A stretch of 64,000 nucleotides of DNA from Myxococcus sp046520405 (GTDB lineage: Bacteria > Myxococcota > Myxococcia > Myxococcales > Myxococcaceae): the NCBI GenBank assembly GCA_046520405.1, contig JBKGHI010000016.1, positions 1-64,000 on the forward strand, read 5' to 3'. A program made the position numbers and the translations under genes. Positions 23,717-48,728 of the stretch are shown here, in pieces (position 1 is the first letter of the stretch; each line of letters opens with the position of its first letter). The notes below the pieces were generated by a model. The model saw nothing but the letters and a program-made list of their open reading frames with translations, was not told where the DNA came from and searched no databases.

Positions 23717-25447
23717 CTACGCCGGCCAGCGCTGGAGGCTTCCCTCCTGGTACTTCGCCTTGCACGCGCGCCGTTGGACCTTGCCGCTGGACGTCTTGAG
23801 GACCTCTCCTTGCTGGAGGAGGACGACCTCGTGGACATCCACGGAGTGCGCGGCGGCCACGGCCTGCCGGATGGTCTTCTGGAGTGCGCTCGCGTCCGCG
23901 CCCTGTTCGACCGGCGCGTAGCGGGCGTTGACCTCCACCAGCACTACCAGCTTCTCGCCCTCCGGATGGTCCACGGAGAACGCCACCGAGCAGCCGGGCC
24001 GCAGGGCGTCGTGCTGGCTCTCTGCCGTCAACTCGATGTCCTGCGGGTAGTGGTTCCGGCCGTCGACGATGATGAGGTCCTTGATGCGGCCCGTGACGTA
24101 CAGCTCGCCGTCAATCATGAAGCCCAGGTCACCGGTGCGGAGGAAGGGGCCTTCCTCGCTGCCCTGGATGCGCGCCTGGAAGGTCTCTGCGTTGGTGTCC
24201 TCGCGTCCCCAGTAGCCGTGGGTGACATGGGGCCCGGCCGTCCAGATTTCGCCCACCTCGCTCGGGGCGCAGGCCACCAGCGTCTCCGGGTTCACGATGC
24301 GGATGAGGCAGTCGTTCCAGCTTCGCCCGGCGCTGACGAAGGTCCGCGCGGACGGTCCCGGCTGCGTCGGCACGACGCGGTTCTGTTCGAGCGCCGCGGT
24401 CTCCACCGTGAGGCTGCGGGGCACTTCGGAGGCGAGGCCTCCCGACACGAAGAGCGTCGCCTCTGCGAGGCCATAGCAGGGGTAGAAGGCTTCCCGGCGG
24501 AAGCCCGCGGGCGCGAAGGTGTCCGCGAACTGGGAGAGCGTCTCCGCGCGCACGGGCTCCGCGCCGTTGAAGGCCACGCGCCAGGAGCTCAGGTCCAGCG
24601 ACGCGAGCTGCTCCGGCTTCACCTTCCGTGTGCAGAGCGCATAGGCGAAGTTGGGACCGCCGCTCGTCGTCGCACGGTACTTGGTAATAGCGGACAGCCA
24701 GCGGATGGGGCGTTGCAGGAAGGACCAGGGCGACATCACGACGGAGTGGACGCCCATGTACATCGGCTGGAGCACCGTGCCGATGAGGCCCATGTCGTGG
24801 TACAGCGGCAGCCAGCCACACACCGTCGTCTGCTCGTCGTGGCTGAAGCCCTGCTGAATCATCGCCTCGTTGGACATCAGGTTCCGGTGCAGCACCATCA
24901 CGCCCTTGGGCGTCGACGTGGAGCCCGAGGTGTACTGGAGGAAGGCCAGCGAATCGCCGGTGATGGCCGGGCGCTTCCAGCCGTCCTCCAGTCCTTCCTC
25001 CAGCGCGTCCGTGGCAATCCAGCGGATGTCGCGCAGCACGGGATAGGCATCCGCCAGCGCATTCACGCTCTCCAGGATTTCGCGCGTGGTGAGCGCGAAG
25101 CGCGGCTTCGCGTCCTGGAGGATGGAGAGGATGCGGTTGACGGCCTGGAGCTGCGCGGGCGGGTACGCTGGCACCGCGGCGACGCCCGCGTACAGACTGC
25201 CGAAGAACGCCGCGATGTAGTCGAGCCCCGGCGGATAGAGGAGCAGCGCGCGCTCACCGGCGCCCTTGTGCTCCTGGAGCGCCGCGGCGATGGCGCGGGC
25301 CTGGCGGTCCAGCTCTTGATAGGTCCAGGAGAGCGCCTGGCCCTCACCGTCCTGGAGATAGGTATAGGCGGCGGCCTCGGACTGGTTCGAGGCGCGCCAG
25401 CGCAGCAGGTCGGTCAGGGTCTGCACGGAACGGCTGGGACTCGGCAC
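23717..25447 (-). CDS. Fatty acyl-AMP ligase (FAAL) starting the lipopeptide chain
   Basis: 576 residues of the adenylate-forming superfamily, FAAL branch. Core motifs are LQYTSGSTSTPKGVMV (A3, about residue 168), WLPLYHDMGLIG (typical of FAALs), FNGAEPVRAET, YGLAEATLFVSGG and RTGDLGFMIDGELYVTGRIKD; the lysine motif SSGKVQRRACKAKY is near the C-terminus. FAALs activate a free fatty acid as acyl-AMP and load it onto an ACP without CoA. The partner is probably the N-terminal ACP of the hybrid synthase at the other end of the operon. It is the last gene, 35 bases after the MFS gene. Confidence 0.9.
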   Translation of the reverse strand: MPSPSRSVQTLTDLLRWRASNQSEAAAYTYLQDGEGQALSWTYQELDRQARAIAAALQEHKGAGERALLLYPPGLDYIAAFFGSLYAGVAAVPAYPPAQLQAVNRILSILQDAKPRFALTTREILESVNALADAYPVLRDIRWIATDALEEGLEDGWKRPAITGDSLAFLQYTSGSTSTPKGVMVLHRNLMSNEAMIQQGFSHDEQTTVCGWLPLYHDMGLIGTVLQPMYMGVHSVVMSPWSFLQRPIRWLSAITKYRATTSGGPNFAYALCTRKVKPEQLASLDLSSWRVAFNGAEPVRAETLSQFADTFAPAGFRREAFYPCYGLAEATLFVSGGLASEVPRSLTVETAALEQNRVVPTQPGPSARTFVSAGRSWNDCLIRIVNPETLVACAPSEVGEIWTAGPHVTHGYWGREDTNAETFQARIQGSEEGPFLRTGDLGFMIDGELYVTGRIKDLIIVDGRNHYPQDIELTAESQHDALRPGCSVAFSVDHPEGEKLVVLVEVNARYAPVEQGADASALQKTIRQAVAAAHSVDVHEVVLLQQGEVLKTSSGKVQRRACKAKYQEGSLQRWPA

Positions 25448-25482
25448 GGCGGGTCTCCTTGGAGAAGTCGTTGGAAAGGGAG

Positions 25483-26811
25483 TCAGGGGCTCACCGCGGG
25501 TTCAGCGGAAGGCGCGTCCGGAAGGGGCGCCTCCAGCTCACGCAGCGGCCGGTAGAGCGTGGACAACAGGGTCATCAGGAGCGACAGCGCTCCCGCGATG
25601 ACGAACATCAAGGCGATGCCTCGGCCCGGGCCCTCGCCGAGGAACGCACCCATGACGGGGACGAGCTTTCCTCCCGCCGCCATCGCCGGCTCGAAGACGT
25701 AATCCGCCAGCGGTCCGGAAATCGTATACGCCAGCGGCAACATGGCCCCGGTGATGGTGCCGGTGAATGCGAAGACGCGGCCACGCAGCGTCAGGGGCAC
25801 GATGCGTTGGAGGAGGGCCTGACTGCTTCCGTTGATGATGGGGAGGCCGAAGAAGAACGCGAAGGCGACACCCGCCAGAACGGGGACAGTGGTGGCCAGT
25901 CCGACGCAGACGAGCGCGAGCCCACAGGTGAGCTGGAACCCGAGGACGCCATGCACCAGTCGCTTGGGACCGCCCCACGCGCTGATGAGCAGACTGCCCG
26001 CCAGCATGCCAACGCCACCGGCCGTGGTGAGCGCGCCCAGCGTCCGCACGTCCGCGAAGGACAGGATGAGCGGTGTGACGAGGACCTCCACCGTGCCGGT
26101 CAGGAAGTTGCTGACCGCGAGGAATCCGATGAGCGCCAGCAGCCCCGGTGACGCGCGCAGGTAGGCGCCGCCCGCCCGGATGGACTCCAGCAACGACGGG
26201 TGCTCCTCACCGGACGGTGACACGAGGTGTTCCTGGGAGATGCGCGCCAGGAGCAGGGGCAGCGTGCCGAGCACGAGGGTCGTCGCGTCGATGAGCAGGA
26301 TGCCCTTGAGGCCGATGACCTCCAGCAGCGTGGCGCTCAACATGGGGGCCACCAACTGGGAGAACGCGAGCCCGACCTGCACCAGTCCGTTGGCCCGTCC
26401 CAGGTGCTGCTGTGGCACCACCGTGGAGACGAGCACGGCGAAGGCGGGTTGCTGGAACGCGCTCGCCGTGGACACCACGGCGGCCGTGACATAGGCGTGC
26501 CAGGGCTGGAGCAGGCCATTGAACAGCAGCAGCGCCAGCGCGAGGCTCGACATGCCCGCGGCCGTGTCGCTGAGCACCATCACCCAGCGGCGGTTCCAGC
26601 GGTCCACGAGCGCACCCGCCACCGGCCCGAGCAGGATGGAGGGCAACGTCGCGGAGAGCATGACCAGCGCGTACTGCGTCACGTCCCCCGTCGTCTTGTA
26701 CGTCCAGACGCCGAGCGCGAAGCTGGTCAGCCCCGAGCCCAGCAGGGACAGGACCTGCCCCAGCCACACGGCGACAGCGGACTTCAGGGGGAAGGACGGT
26801 GCCGCCGTCAT
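25483..26811 (-). CDS. MFS transporter, probable lipopeptide exporter
   Basis: 442 residues with about twelve TM helices and the MFS fingerprint ALVDRWNRRWVMVLSD between helices 2 and 3. It begins FPLKSAVAVWLGQVLSLLGSGLTSFALG and shows the quasi-repeat VPQQHLGRANGL mid-protein, as in the MFS_3/enterobactin-exporter-like (EntS) group often found in NRPS clusters. Its ATG overlaps the stop of the terminal NRPS by ATGA, so it is co-translated with the assembly line and likely secretes the product or gives self-resistance. Confidence 0.85.
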   Translation of the reverse strand: MTAAPSFPLKSAVAVWLGQVLSLLGSGLTSFALGVWTYKTTGDVTQYALVMLSATLPSILLGPVAGALVDRWNRRWVMVLSDTAAGMSSLALALLLFNGLLQPWHAYVTAAVVSTASAFQQPAFAVLVSTVVPQQHLGRANGLVQVGLAFSQLVAPMLSATLLEVIGLKGILLIDATTLVLGTLPLLLARISQEHLVSPSGEEHPSLLESIRAGGAYLRASPGLLALIGFLAVSNFLTGTVEVLVTPLILSFADVRTLGALTTAGGVGMLAGSLLISAWGGPKRLVHGVLGFQLTCGLALVCVGLATTVPVLAGVAFAFFFGLPIINGSSQALLQRIVPLTLRGRVFAFTGTITGAMLPLAYTISGPLADYVFEPAMAAGGKLVPVMGAFLGEGPGRGIALMFVIAGALSLLMTLLSTLYRPLRELEAPLPDAPSAEPAVSP

Positions 26812-29800
26812 CGAAGGGCTCCGGCGCGGAGGAGCCCCTGGCGTACGTGCTCCGCCAGCACCTGGACGTGCGGCGCGGCCAGCATCGTCATGTGGTCTCC
26901 TGGCACCGTCACAGGCGTGACGGACTCGGAGGCATGGCGGCCCCAGCCCCAGGTTGGGTCATCGGTGAAGGACTCGGGGACGATGCCGTCCTCCTCGTGC
27001 CGTTCCTGGGCCCGGAAGAGGGCCACGGGGACGGGGACCGTGTCACGAGGCACGTAGTCAATCTGATACGCGGCCTTGTAGACGTCGATGAAGCCCTGGA
27101 CCTGCTGGCTGTCAGCGCCCTCGGGAAGGATGCCCGCCTGAACCAACCGGCGCGTCAGGTACTCGCGGCGCGCTTCGGCGGACAGGGGCCGAAGCGTCTC
27201 AGCGGAGACGCCCAGGTCCACGCCGTAGAGGCGGCCCGCGGTGCTCGCGACGGAGGCCATCCAGTCCGCGTCGTCGAACGCGGGCGCCTCGCTCGGAGGT
27301 GCCTCGTTCACTGGCACCGTGGTGTTGAGGATGCCCAGGAACGCAACCGCCTCGCCCTGCTTCCGGAGCTGCTGTGCCATCTCGAAGGCGACCCAGCTTC
27401 CGAAGGAGTGGCCCAGCAGGTGATAGGGGCCCTGGGGCTGTACCTGCCGGAGCGCTTCGACGTAGCACGCCGCCATCTCCTCCACGGAGCGGTGCGGCTC
27501 CGCGCGGCCATCCAACCCGCGTGCCTGAAAGGCATGCACGGGCAGGGTGGGGCCCAGCGCCTGAGCCAGCTCGCGGAGGTAGACGGTGTTGCCTCCGGCA
27601 CCCGGGACGCAGAACAGCGCGGGGCGGTCGGTGCCCTGCTGGAGTGTCACCAGCGGCGACCACGGCCGGGGCGCGGCCTCTTCGTGCAGCGCCTTCGCGA
27701 GCTGCTCCAGCGCGGGGTTCTGGAAGAGGACCGACAGCGGCAGGGCGCGGCCGAACTGCTCGCGGATGCGCACCATCAGCCGGACGGCCAGCAAGGAATG
27801 GCCACCCTGGTCGAAGAAGTTGTCGTGCACGCCGATGGGGCGCACCGACAGCAGCTCCTCCCAGATGGCCGCGAGCCGAATCTCCACCTCGCCGCGCGGG
27901 GCGACGTAGCCGTCCTGGGCGTCTCGGCGGACGCTGACCGGAGCGGGCAGGGCCTTCCGGTCCACCTTACCGTTGGGCGTGAGCGGGAAGGCGTCCAGGA
28001 TGACGAAGGCCGCGGGCACCATGTACGGCGGCAGGTGCTTCTTGAGGTGCTGCCGCACGTCATCGGCCGTGGCCGCGTCCCGCGCGGTGAGCGTGAGGTA
28101 GGCCACGAGCTGCTTGTTGCCCGCGTCCTCGTGGACGAGCAGTTCCACAGCCTGGACCACCGGGTGCTCCAGCAGCTTCGCCTTGATTTCATCCAGCTCG
28201 ATGCGGTGGCCGCGAATCTTCACCTGCGTGTCGTTGCGGCCGATGAAGGCGAGGGTGCCGTCCGCCGTGTAGCGAGCCAGGTCTCCCGTCCGGTACAGGC
28301 GCGCGCCCGGCGTGGTGCTGAACGGGTTGGGCACGAACCGTTCGGCGGTCAGGTTCGCCTGTCCCCAGTAGCCCCGTGCGAGGCCTTCCCCGCCCACGAA
28401 CAGCTCGCCCGGGATGCCGATGGGCACCGGCTGCATCGCGCTGTCCAGCAGGTACATCTGCGAGTTGGCGAAGGGACGGCCAATGGGAACAAGCTGCTCG
28501 CTGGGCGTGGGCTCGGGCTGCTCGAAGTACGTGCTGTCGATGGTGGCTTCGCTCAAACCGTAGGAGCTGACCAGCCGCGTGTCCGGGCCACACAGGCCGC
28601 GGAGCTGGTGGTACTCGCGCATGTCCCAGGTGTCCGAGCCGACGATGAGCAGCCGCATGGAGTCCAGCCGAAGGCCGCGCTCCTGGAGGTGTCCCATCAG
28701 CAGGCGGACCACGGCGGGGACGAACTCGCCAGCGTCGACCTGCTCGAGCTGCATCAGCGCGTAGAGCTTCTCGGGCTCCAGCAGCCATTCACGCGGGCAG
28801 AGCACCAGCGTCTTCCCCGAACCGAGCGCCCGGGCGAGGTCGCCGGAGAACACGTCGAAGGAGAGGCTCGCCATTTGGAGGTGGGCCCGCAGCTCGGGGA
28901 GCCGGTAGTCGCGCTCCCAGGCGAGGTAGGCGTTGGCGAAGCTCCGATGCGAAATCATCACGCCCTTGGGGCGGCCCGTGGAGCCGGACGTGTAGACGAC
29001 GTAGGCAAGGTGCTCGGGGCTCGCGCCGCCCTCGGGCGTGGTTGCGGGCCGCGCGGCGATGGCCTTGGCATCCGTGTCGATGCTCACCACGGGGGGCAGT
29101 GGCGCGGGGAGGAGGGACGCCAGGGACTGACGGGTGACGAGCACCGCGGGCCGGCTGTCCGCGAGCATCAACGCCGTGCGCTCCGGTGGATACGACGGGT
29201 CCAGCGGCACATAGGCGCCGCCCGACTTGAGCACGGCGAGCACCGCCACCACCATGTCCACGGAGCGGTCCAGGAAGACGCCGGTGATGCGCTCCGGGCC
29301 CACGCCCACGGCGCGCAGGTGGTGCGCCAGTTGATTGGCCCGGGCGTTCAGCTCTGCATACGTGAGCCGGCGCTCGGGGTCGGTGACGGCGATGGCGCCG
29401 GGCGTGTGCGCCGCGTGTGCCTCGATGAGGTGATGCACGCAGGTGCCCGCGGGGACATCGAGCCGGGCCTGGTTCCATTCGCGCAGGATGCGCTGGCGCT
29501 CGTTCGTCGGGAGCACCGGCAGGTCCAGGAGCCGCTGTCCCGGATTCGAAGCGATGCCCCCGAGCAGCGTCTGGAAGTGGGCGACCATCCGCTCCACGGT
29601 GGCTGCGTCGAAGAGGTCCCGGTTGTACTCCCAGATGCCTTGCAGACCTCCGGCCTCCTCGGAGAACCAGAGCGTCAGGTCGAACTGGGCGAAGGCTTCA
29701 CCCGAGACGCTGAAGGACTCCATGCGCAGCGCGCCCAGCTCCGCGGGCGGCGTGGGCGTGTTCTGGAGGACCAGCATCACCTGGAAGAAGGGGGAGTGGC

Positions 29801-30960
29801 TGGTGTCGCGGGACGGCGCCAGCTCCTCCAGCAGCTTCTCGAACGGGATGTCCTGGTGGGCGTAGGCACCCAGCGTCACGTCCACCACGCGCCGCAGCAG
29901 CTCCCGGAAGGTGGGGTTGCCTTCGAGCCCCGCGCGCATGACCAGCGTGTTGAGGAAGAAGCCGATGAGCGGCTCCACCTCCGTCCGGTTCCGGTTCGCG
30001 ATGTACGTGCCGACGCTGATGCGCGGCTCTCGGGTGTAGCGGTGGAGGAGCGTCTGCAGCGCCGCCAGCAGCACCATGTAGAGCGACGCCTTCTCCTGCG
30101 TCCCCAGCGTCTTCAGCTGCTGAACCACCTCGGGGGCCACCTGGAAGCCGTGCTTGCCGCCCGCGTAGGTGCGGACACGGGGCCGTGGCCGGTCCGTCGG
30201 AAGCTTGAGCGCGCTGTCGCTCCCTTCGAGCTGGCGGCGCCAGTAGTCGAGCTGGGCGGTCAGCACGTCGCCCTGCATCCACTGCTGCTGCCACGCCGCG
30301 AAGTCCGCGTACTGGAGTGGCAACTCCGGCAGCGGTGACGGCTTGTCCTGCGAGAAGGCGGCGTAAAGCGCCGTCAGCTCCTGGACGAAGATGCCGGTGG
30401 ACCAACCGTCCGACACGATGTGGTGCACCACCAGCAGGAGGACGTGGTCCTCCTTACCCATACGGACGAGCCTCGCGTGGAGCAGCGGGCCCGCGGCGAG
30501 GTCGAAGGACGTCCCCGCGAGTTGGAGCGCCAGTTCCTGGCACAGGGGTTCGCGCTTGGTGCCGGGCAGGTAGCTCAGGTCCAGCACGCCCAAGGACAGC
30601 GTCAGCTCCGGGAGGATGCGCTGCCGGGGCTCGCCGTCCTCCGCGACGAAGGTCGTGCGCAGTGCCTCGTGGCGCCGGATGACCTCGTTCAGCGCCCGCT
30701 CCAGGGAGGGCACATGGAGCGGCCCGGAGAGGCGCACGAACTCCGGGATGTTGTAGGCAGGCGTGCCGGGCTCGAACTGGTCCAGGAACCAGAGCCGGCG
30801 CTGCGGGAAGGAGAGCGGCAGCGGCTGCTCCCGTGAGACGCGCGGGATGCCGGGCGTACGGGCCTCCTCCTTCGGCGCGGCGACCACGTTCTGCTGGCGC
30901 AGCTTCTTGAGGATGGCCTCGCGCTTCTCCGGGGAGAGGCCCGCGAGCTTCTTGAGCAGC

Positions 30961-30968
<8 letters not shown>
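26808..30968 (-). CDS. NRPS termination module: C-A-PCP-TE
   Basis: 1386 residues. A helical N-terminal linker (LLKKLAGLSPEKREAILKKL) is followed by a condensation domain (HHIVSDG, about 155) and an adenylation domain (VVYTSGSTGRPKGVMISH, about 625). The PCP has GGHSLLAVR, and the thioesterase has GHSFGSWVAFE (about 1200). Binding-pocket residues read by alignment to GrsA give D-V-G-E-L-V-S-I-D-K, nearest the ornithine code. It adds the last amino acid and releases the chain by hydrolysis or cyclisation. Its start overlaps the stop of the upstream NRPS by eight bases (ATGAGTGA), so the two are coupled. Confidence 0.93.
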
Positions 30969-45201
<14,233 letters not shown>

Positions 45202-45293
45202 GTCTGGGTGAGAACCGGCTGTCGGGGATTTGAGGACGAGGAACGAAGCAGCGGCGGAGCGGCCCACGGCGGTCGTGGCGTGGGCTGGGGGCG

Positions 45294-48200
45294 CTACTCC
45301 TTCTTCGAAGAAGTCGTTTCAGGGAGGTTCAGCTCGGCGCGCGTGGCGGCCTGGACGCGGCGGGCCTGCCGGGAGCGGGCCACGAGCGGTGGCGGCGCGG
45401 CGGGAGCACCGGGTTGCTGGAGCGTCTCCAAGTGCTTCGCCAGGGCTTCGAGCGTGGGGTGCTCGAAGAGGGCGCGGAGCGACACGTCCACCTTCCAGGT
45501 CTCCTGGATGCGCGCCACCACCTGGACGGCCTTCATGGACTGGCCTCCCAGGTCGAAGAAGCTGTCGCGAGCGCCAACCTGCTCCACCGCCAGGACGTCG
45601 CGCCAGATGGCTGCGAGCTGGACTTCAATGGGCGTGCGCGGTGCTTCGTAGACCGCCGAGGCGCGCTGGTTGGCCGACGGCGCGGGGAGGGCCTTGCGGT
45701 CCAGCTTGCCATTGGCCGTCCGGGGGAAGGACTCCAGCACCACGAAGTGGCTGGGCAGCATGTAGGCCGGCAGGTGGGCCGCCAGATCCTGGCGGATCGT
45801 CAGTGCCTCGGGCGCGGTGTCGGCACGTACGTAGGCGACCAGTTCCGCGTGGCCCGACACATCCCAAAGCTTCACGGCGGCTTCCTGGACACCAGGAACT
45901 TGCGCCAGCCGAGCTTCAATCTCACCCAGCTCGATTCGGAAGCCGCGCAGCTTCACCTGCCCATCGCCGCGGCCCAGGTACTCCAGCGTGCCGTCTGGCA
46001 GCGCGCGCACCAGGTCGCCCGTGGCGTAGAGCCGGCCTCCCGGCATCTGGCCGAAGGGGTCCGGGAGGAAGCGCTCCGCCGTCAGGTCCGGCCGGTGGAG
46101 GTAGCCCTGCGCCACGCCGTGCCCGCCGATGTACAGCGCGCCCGTCACGCCCAGGGGCACCGGGTGCATGGCGGCGTCCAGCACGTACACCTGCGTGTTG
46201 CCAATCGGGCGGCCCAGGGTGATGCGGCGGCCCGGCTCCAGTCGCGTGGTGGTGGACCAGATGGTCGTCTCGGTGGGGCCGTACATGTTCCACAGCGACG
46301 CGCCGCGCGCGCACAGCGGCTCGACGAGCTCGGAGGGCAGGGCCTCGCCACCGCAGAGCAGCTTCAGCGAGGGGCTTCCCGTCCACCCCAGCGTCAGCAG
46401 CATCCGCCACGTGGAGGGCGTGGCCTGCATCATCGTGGCGCCGCTCTCCGCCAGCGCGCGCATCAGCCGGGTGCCATCCACGGCCGTCTCACGGCTGGTG
46501 ATGACGACGCTGCCGCCCACGCTCAGGGGCAGGAAGAGTTCCAGGACGGAGATGTCGAAGGCCACCGTCGTCACGGCGAACAGCGTGTCCTGCTCCGTCA
46601 TCCCAGGCGCCCGCTGCATGGACGCCATGAAGTTGACGACCGCGGCGTGTGGCACGGCCACGCCCTTGGGCCGGCCCGTGGAGCCGGACGTGTAGAGCAC
46701 GTAGGCCAGGTTCGTGCCTGCGAGCGTCACCTCGGGCTTCGTCGCCGGGGCGTCCGCGGCCTCGGCCATCAGCATGCGCTTGCCGTGATAGGCGGGCACC
46801 TGCGCGGCCAGCTCCGGCTCGGTCAGCAGCAGCGAGACACCGCTGTCATCCAGGATGTGCGCCAGCCGGTCCGGCGGATACATCGGGTCCAACGGCACGT
46901 ACGCCGCGCCCGCCTTGAGGATGCCGAGCAGGCCCACGAGCAGCTCCGGCGACCGCTCCAGGAAGATGCCCACGCGGTGTCCCGGCTCCACGCCGAGCTG
47001 GCGCAGGTGGTTCGCCAACCGGTTCGCCTGTTCATCCAGCTCCCGGTAGGTCAGGGCGCGCGACTCGAAGCGCACAGCGGTGGCGTCCGGACGCCGTGCG
47101 GCCTGCTGCTCGAAGAGGCCGTGGAGGCTGTCGGGCAGGGGCAGGTCGAGCGCGGTGTCGTTCCACTCCCGCAGCAGGTGCTGGCGCTCGGGCTGTGTCA
47201 GCAGCGGCAGCTCCGCCACGGGCAGGGCGGGGGACTCCACGATGGCCGCGAGCAGCGTGAGGAGGTGTCCGGACATCCGCTCGACGGTGGCCGCGTCGAA
47301 CAGGTCGGTGTTGTAGTTCAGCTCGCTGACCAGCCCGTGGGCCGTCTCCGCCATCGACAGGGACAGGTCGAACTGCGTGGTGCCGCTTTCGAACTCCAAC
47401 TGCTCCAGCGTGAGCCCCGACAGCGAGAGGACCTCGGACGGCGTGTTCTGGAGCGTGAACAGCACCTGGAAGAGCGGGGAGTAGCTGGCGTCACGCGTGG
47501 GCTGGAGCGCTTCGACCAGTTGCTCGAAAGGCAGCGTCTGGTGCGCGTAGGCCTTCAGCGTGTCCTGGCGCACGCGCGTCAGCAGCTCGGAGAACGGACG
47601 TGCGCCGTCCACCTGGAGCCGCAGCGGCAGCGAGTTGACGAAGAGGCCGATGAGAGGCTCCGTCTGGGGCACCCGGTTGGCGATGGGGGTGCCGATGACG
47701 AGGTCCGCCTGCCGGCTGGTCCGGGACAGGAGCACGCCGAACGCGGACAGCAGCGTCATGAACAGCGTGGCCTCCGCCTCACGGCTTCGCTGCTTGAGCC
47801 GGGCGGTCAGCTCCGCCGGGACGGTGAAGCGATGCGTCGCGCCGTGGAACCGCTGGTGGGCGGGACGAGGTCGGTCCGTGGGCAGCTCCAGCAACGCGGG
47901 GACGCCCGTCAGGTACTCACGCCACCAGGTGAGGTGCGGCTGGAGGCCGCCGTCGGTGGCACGTTGCTGCTGCCAGCGTGCGAAGTCGCTGTACTGAAGT
48001 TCGGGCTCGGGCAGGGGAGATGGCTCGCCCGTGCTGAAGGCGCGGTAGAGCGCCGCCAGCTCCCGGATGAGGACGCCCAGGGACCAGCCGTCGCAGGCGA
48101 CGTGGTGCAGCGTGAGCAGCAGCACGTGCTCACGGGGCTCCAGCCGCAACAGGGCAAGGCGCAGGGGCAGGTCGCGCGACAGGTCGAAGGGGCGGCCCGC

Positions 48201-48728
48201 TTCCTCCGCCGCGCGCCGCCGGACCTCCGCCAGCCGGGCATCGGCCGGGAGGTGCTGGAGGTCCACCTCGGCCATCGTCACCGGTGAGGGAGGCAGGACC
48301 CTTTGGAAGGGCTGGCCCTGCTGCTGCCCATAGGTGGTGCGCAGCACCTCGTGACGCCGGACGATTTCGTCCAGGCTCCGCTGGAGCGCCGCGACGTCCA
48401 GCGCGCCTTCGAGCCGCAGCGCGGCGGGCATGTTGTACGCGCCGCTGGGGCCCTGGAACTGCTCCAGGAACCACATGCGCTGCTGTCCCGAGGACAGCGG
48501 CAGCGCGCCTTCACGCGGGGCCACGGGGATGAGGTCCGCGGCGCTCTGGAGTGACTGGCCCACTTGCTGAAGGAAGGAGACCAGCGCCTCCTTGTGGGAT
48601 TTCATCTCGCCGAGCAGGTCAGGCGTCATCACGCCCGGCGGCGCGTTGAAGCGCAGGCGCTCGCCTTCCATCCACAGGCGCACGTCGTGCTTGCGCAGCC
48701 GGGTCAGCAGTCCGTCGATACCGTTCAC
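45294..48728 (-). CDS. NRPS module with N-terminal TubC docking domain: TubC_N-C-A-PCP
   Basis: 1144 residues from GTG 48728, which overlaps the upstream TGA as GTGA and has a GGGGGAG ribosome site. Residues 1-55 (VNGIDGLLTRLRKHDVRLWM, then MTPDLLGEMKSHKEALVSFL) form a TubC-type docking domain, known to bind a short C-terminal tail of the preceding synthase. The C domain has HHVACDG; the A domain has VLYTSGSTGRPKG. The pocket code D-I-L-Q-L-G-M-I-W-K is nearly the known glycine code. The PCP has DLGGQSMKAVQ, with Gln before the active Ser. It adds the second amino acid. The gap to the next NRPS is 92 bases. Confidence 0.92.
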   Translation of the reverse strand: MNGIDGLLTRLRKHDVRLWMEGERLRFNAPPGVMTPDLLGEMKSHKEALVSFLQQVGQSLQSAADLIPVAPREGALPLSSGQQRMWFLEQFQGPSGAYNMPAALRLEGALDVAALQRSLDEIVRRHEVLRTTYGQQQGQPFQRVLPPSPVTMAEVDLQHLPADARLAEVRRRAAEEAGRPFDLSRDLPLRLALLRLEPREHVLLLTLHHVACDGWSLGVLIRELAALYRAFSTGEPSPLPEPELQYSDFARWQQQRATDGGLQPHLTWWREYLTGVPALLELPTDRPRPAHQRFHGATHRFTVPAELTARLKQRSREAEATLFMTLLSAFGVLLSRTSRQADLVIGTPIANRVPQTEPLIGLFVNSLPLRLQVDGARPFSELLTRVRQDTLKAYAHQTLPFEQLVEALQPTRDASYSPLFQVLFTLQNTPSEVLSLSGLTLEQLEFESGTTQFDLSLSMAETAHGLVSELNYNTDLFDAATVERMSGHLLTLLAAIVESPALPVAELPLLTQPERQHLLREWNDTALDLPLPDSLHGLFEQQAARRPDATAVRFESRALTYRELDEQANRLANHLRQLGVEPGHRVGIFLERSPELLVGLLGILKAGAAYVPLDPMYPPDRLAHILDDSGVSLLLTEPELAAQVPAYHGKRMLMAEAADAPATKPEVTLAGTNLAYVLYTSGSTGRPKGVAVPHAAVVNFMASMQRAPGMTEQDTLFAVTTVAFDISVLELFLPLSVGGSVVITSRETAVDGTRLMRALAESGATMMQATPSTWRMLLTLGWTGSPSLKLLCGGEALPSELVEPLCARGASLWNMYGPTETTIWSTTTRLEPGRRITLGRPIGNTQVYVLDAAMHPVPLGVTGALYIGGHGVAQGYLHRPDLTAERFLPDPFGQMPGGRLYATGDLVRALPDGTLEYLGRGDGQVKLRGFRIELGEIEARLAQVPGVQEAAVKLWDVSGHAELVAYVRADTAPEALTIRQDLAAHLPAYMLPSHFVVLESFPRTANGKLDRKALPAPSANQRASAVYEAPRTPIEVQLAAIWRDVLAVEQVGARDSFFDLGGQSMKAVQVVARIQETWKVDVSLRALFEHPTLEALAKHLETLQQPGAPAAPPPLVARSRQARRVQAATRAELNLPETTSSKKE

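Noticed and set aside
26799..30338. Very long open frame on the plus strand opposite the terminal NRPS (over 1100 codons), and similar ones opposite other modules
   Set aside because: It mirrors the GC-rich third positions of the NRPS genes. The translations are rich in Arg, Gly, His and Leu and have no domains, whereas the minus strand encodes complete NRPS domains.
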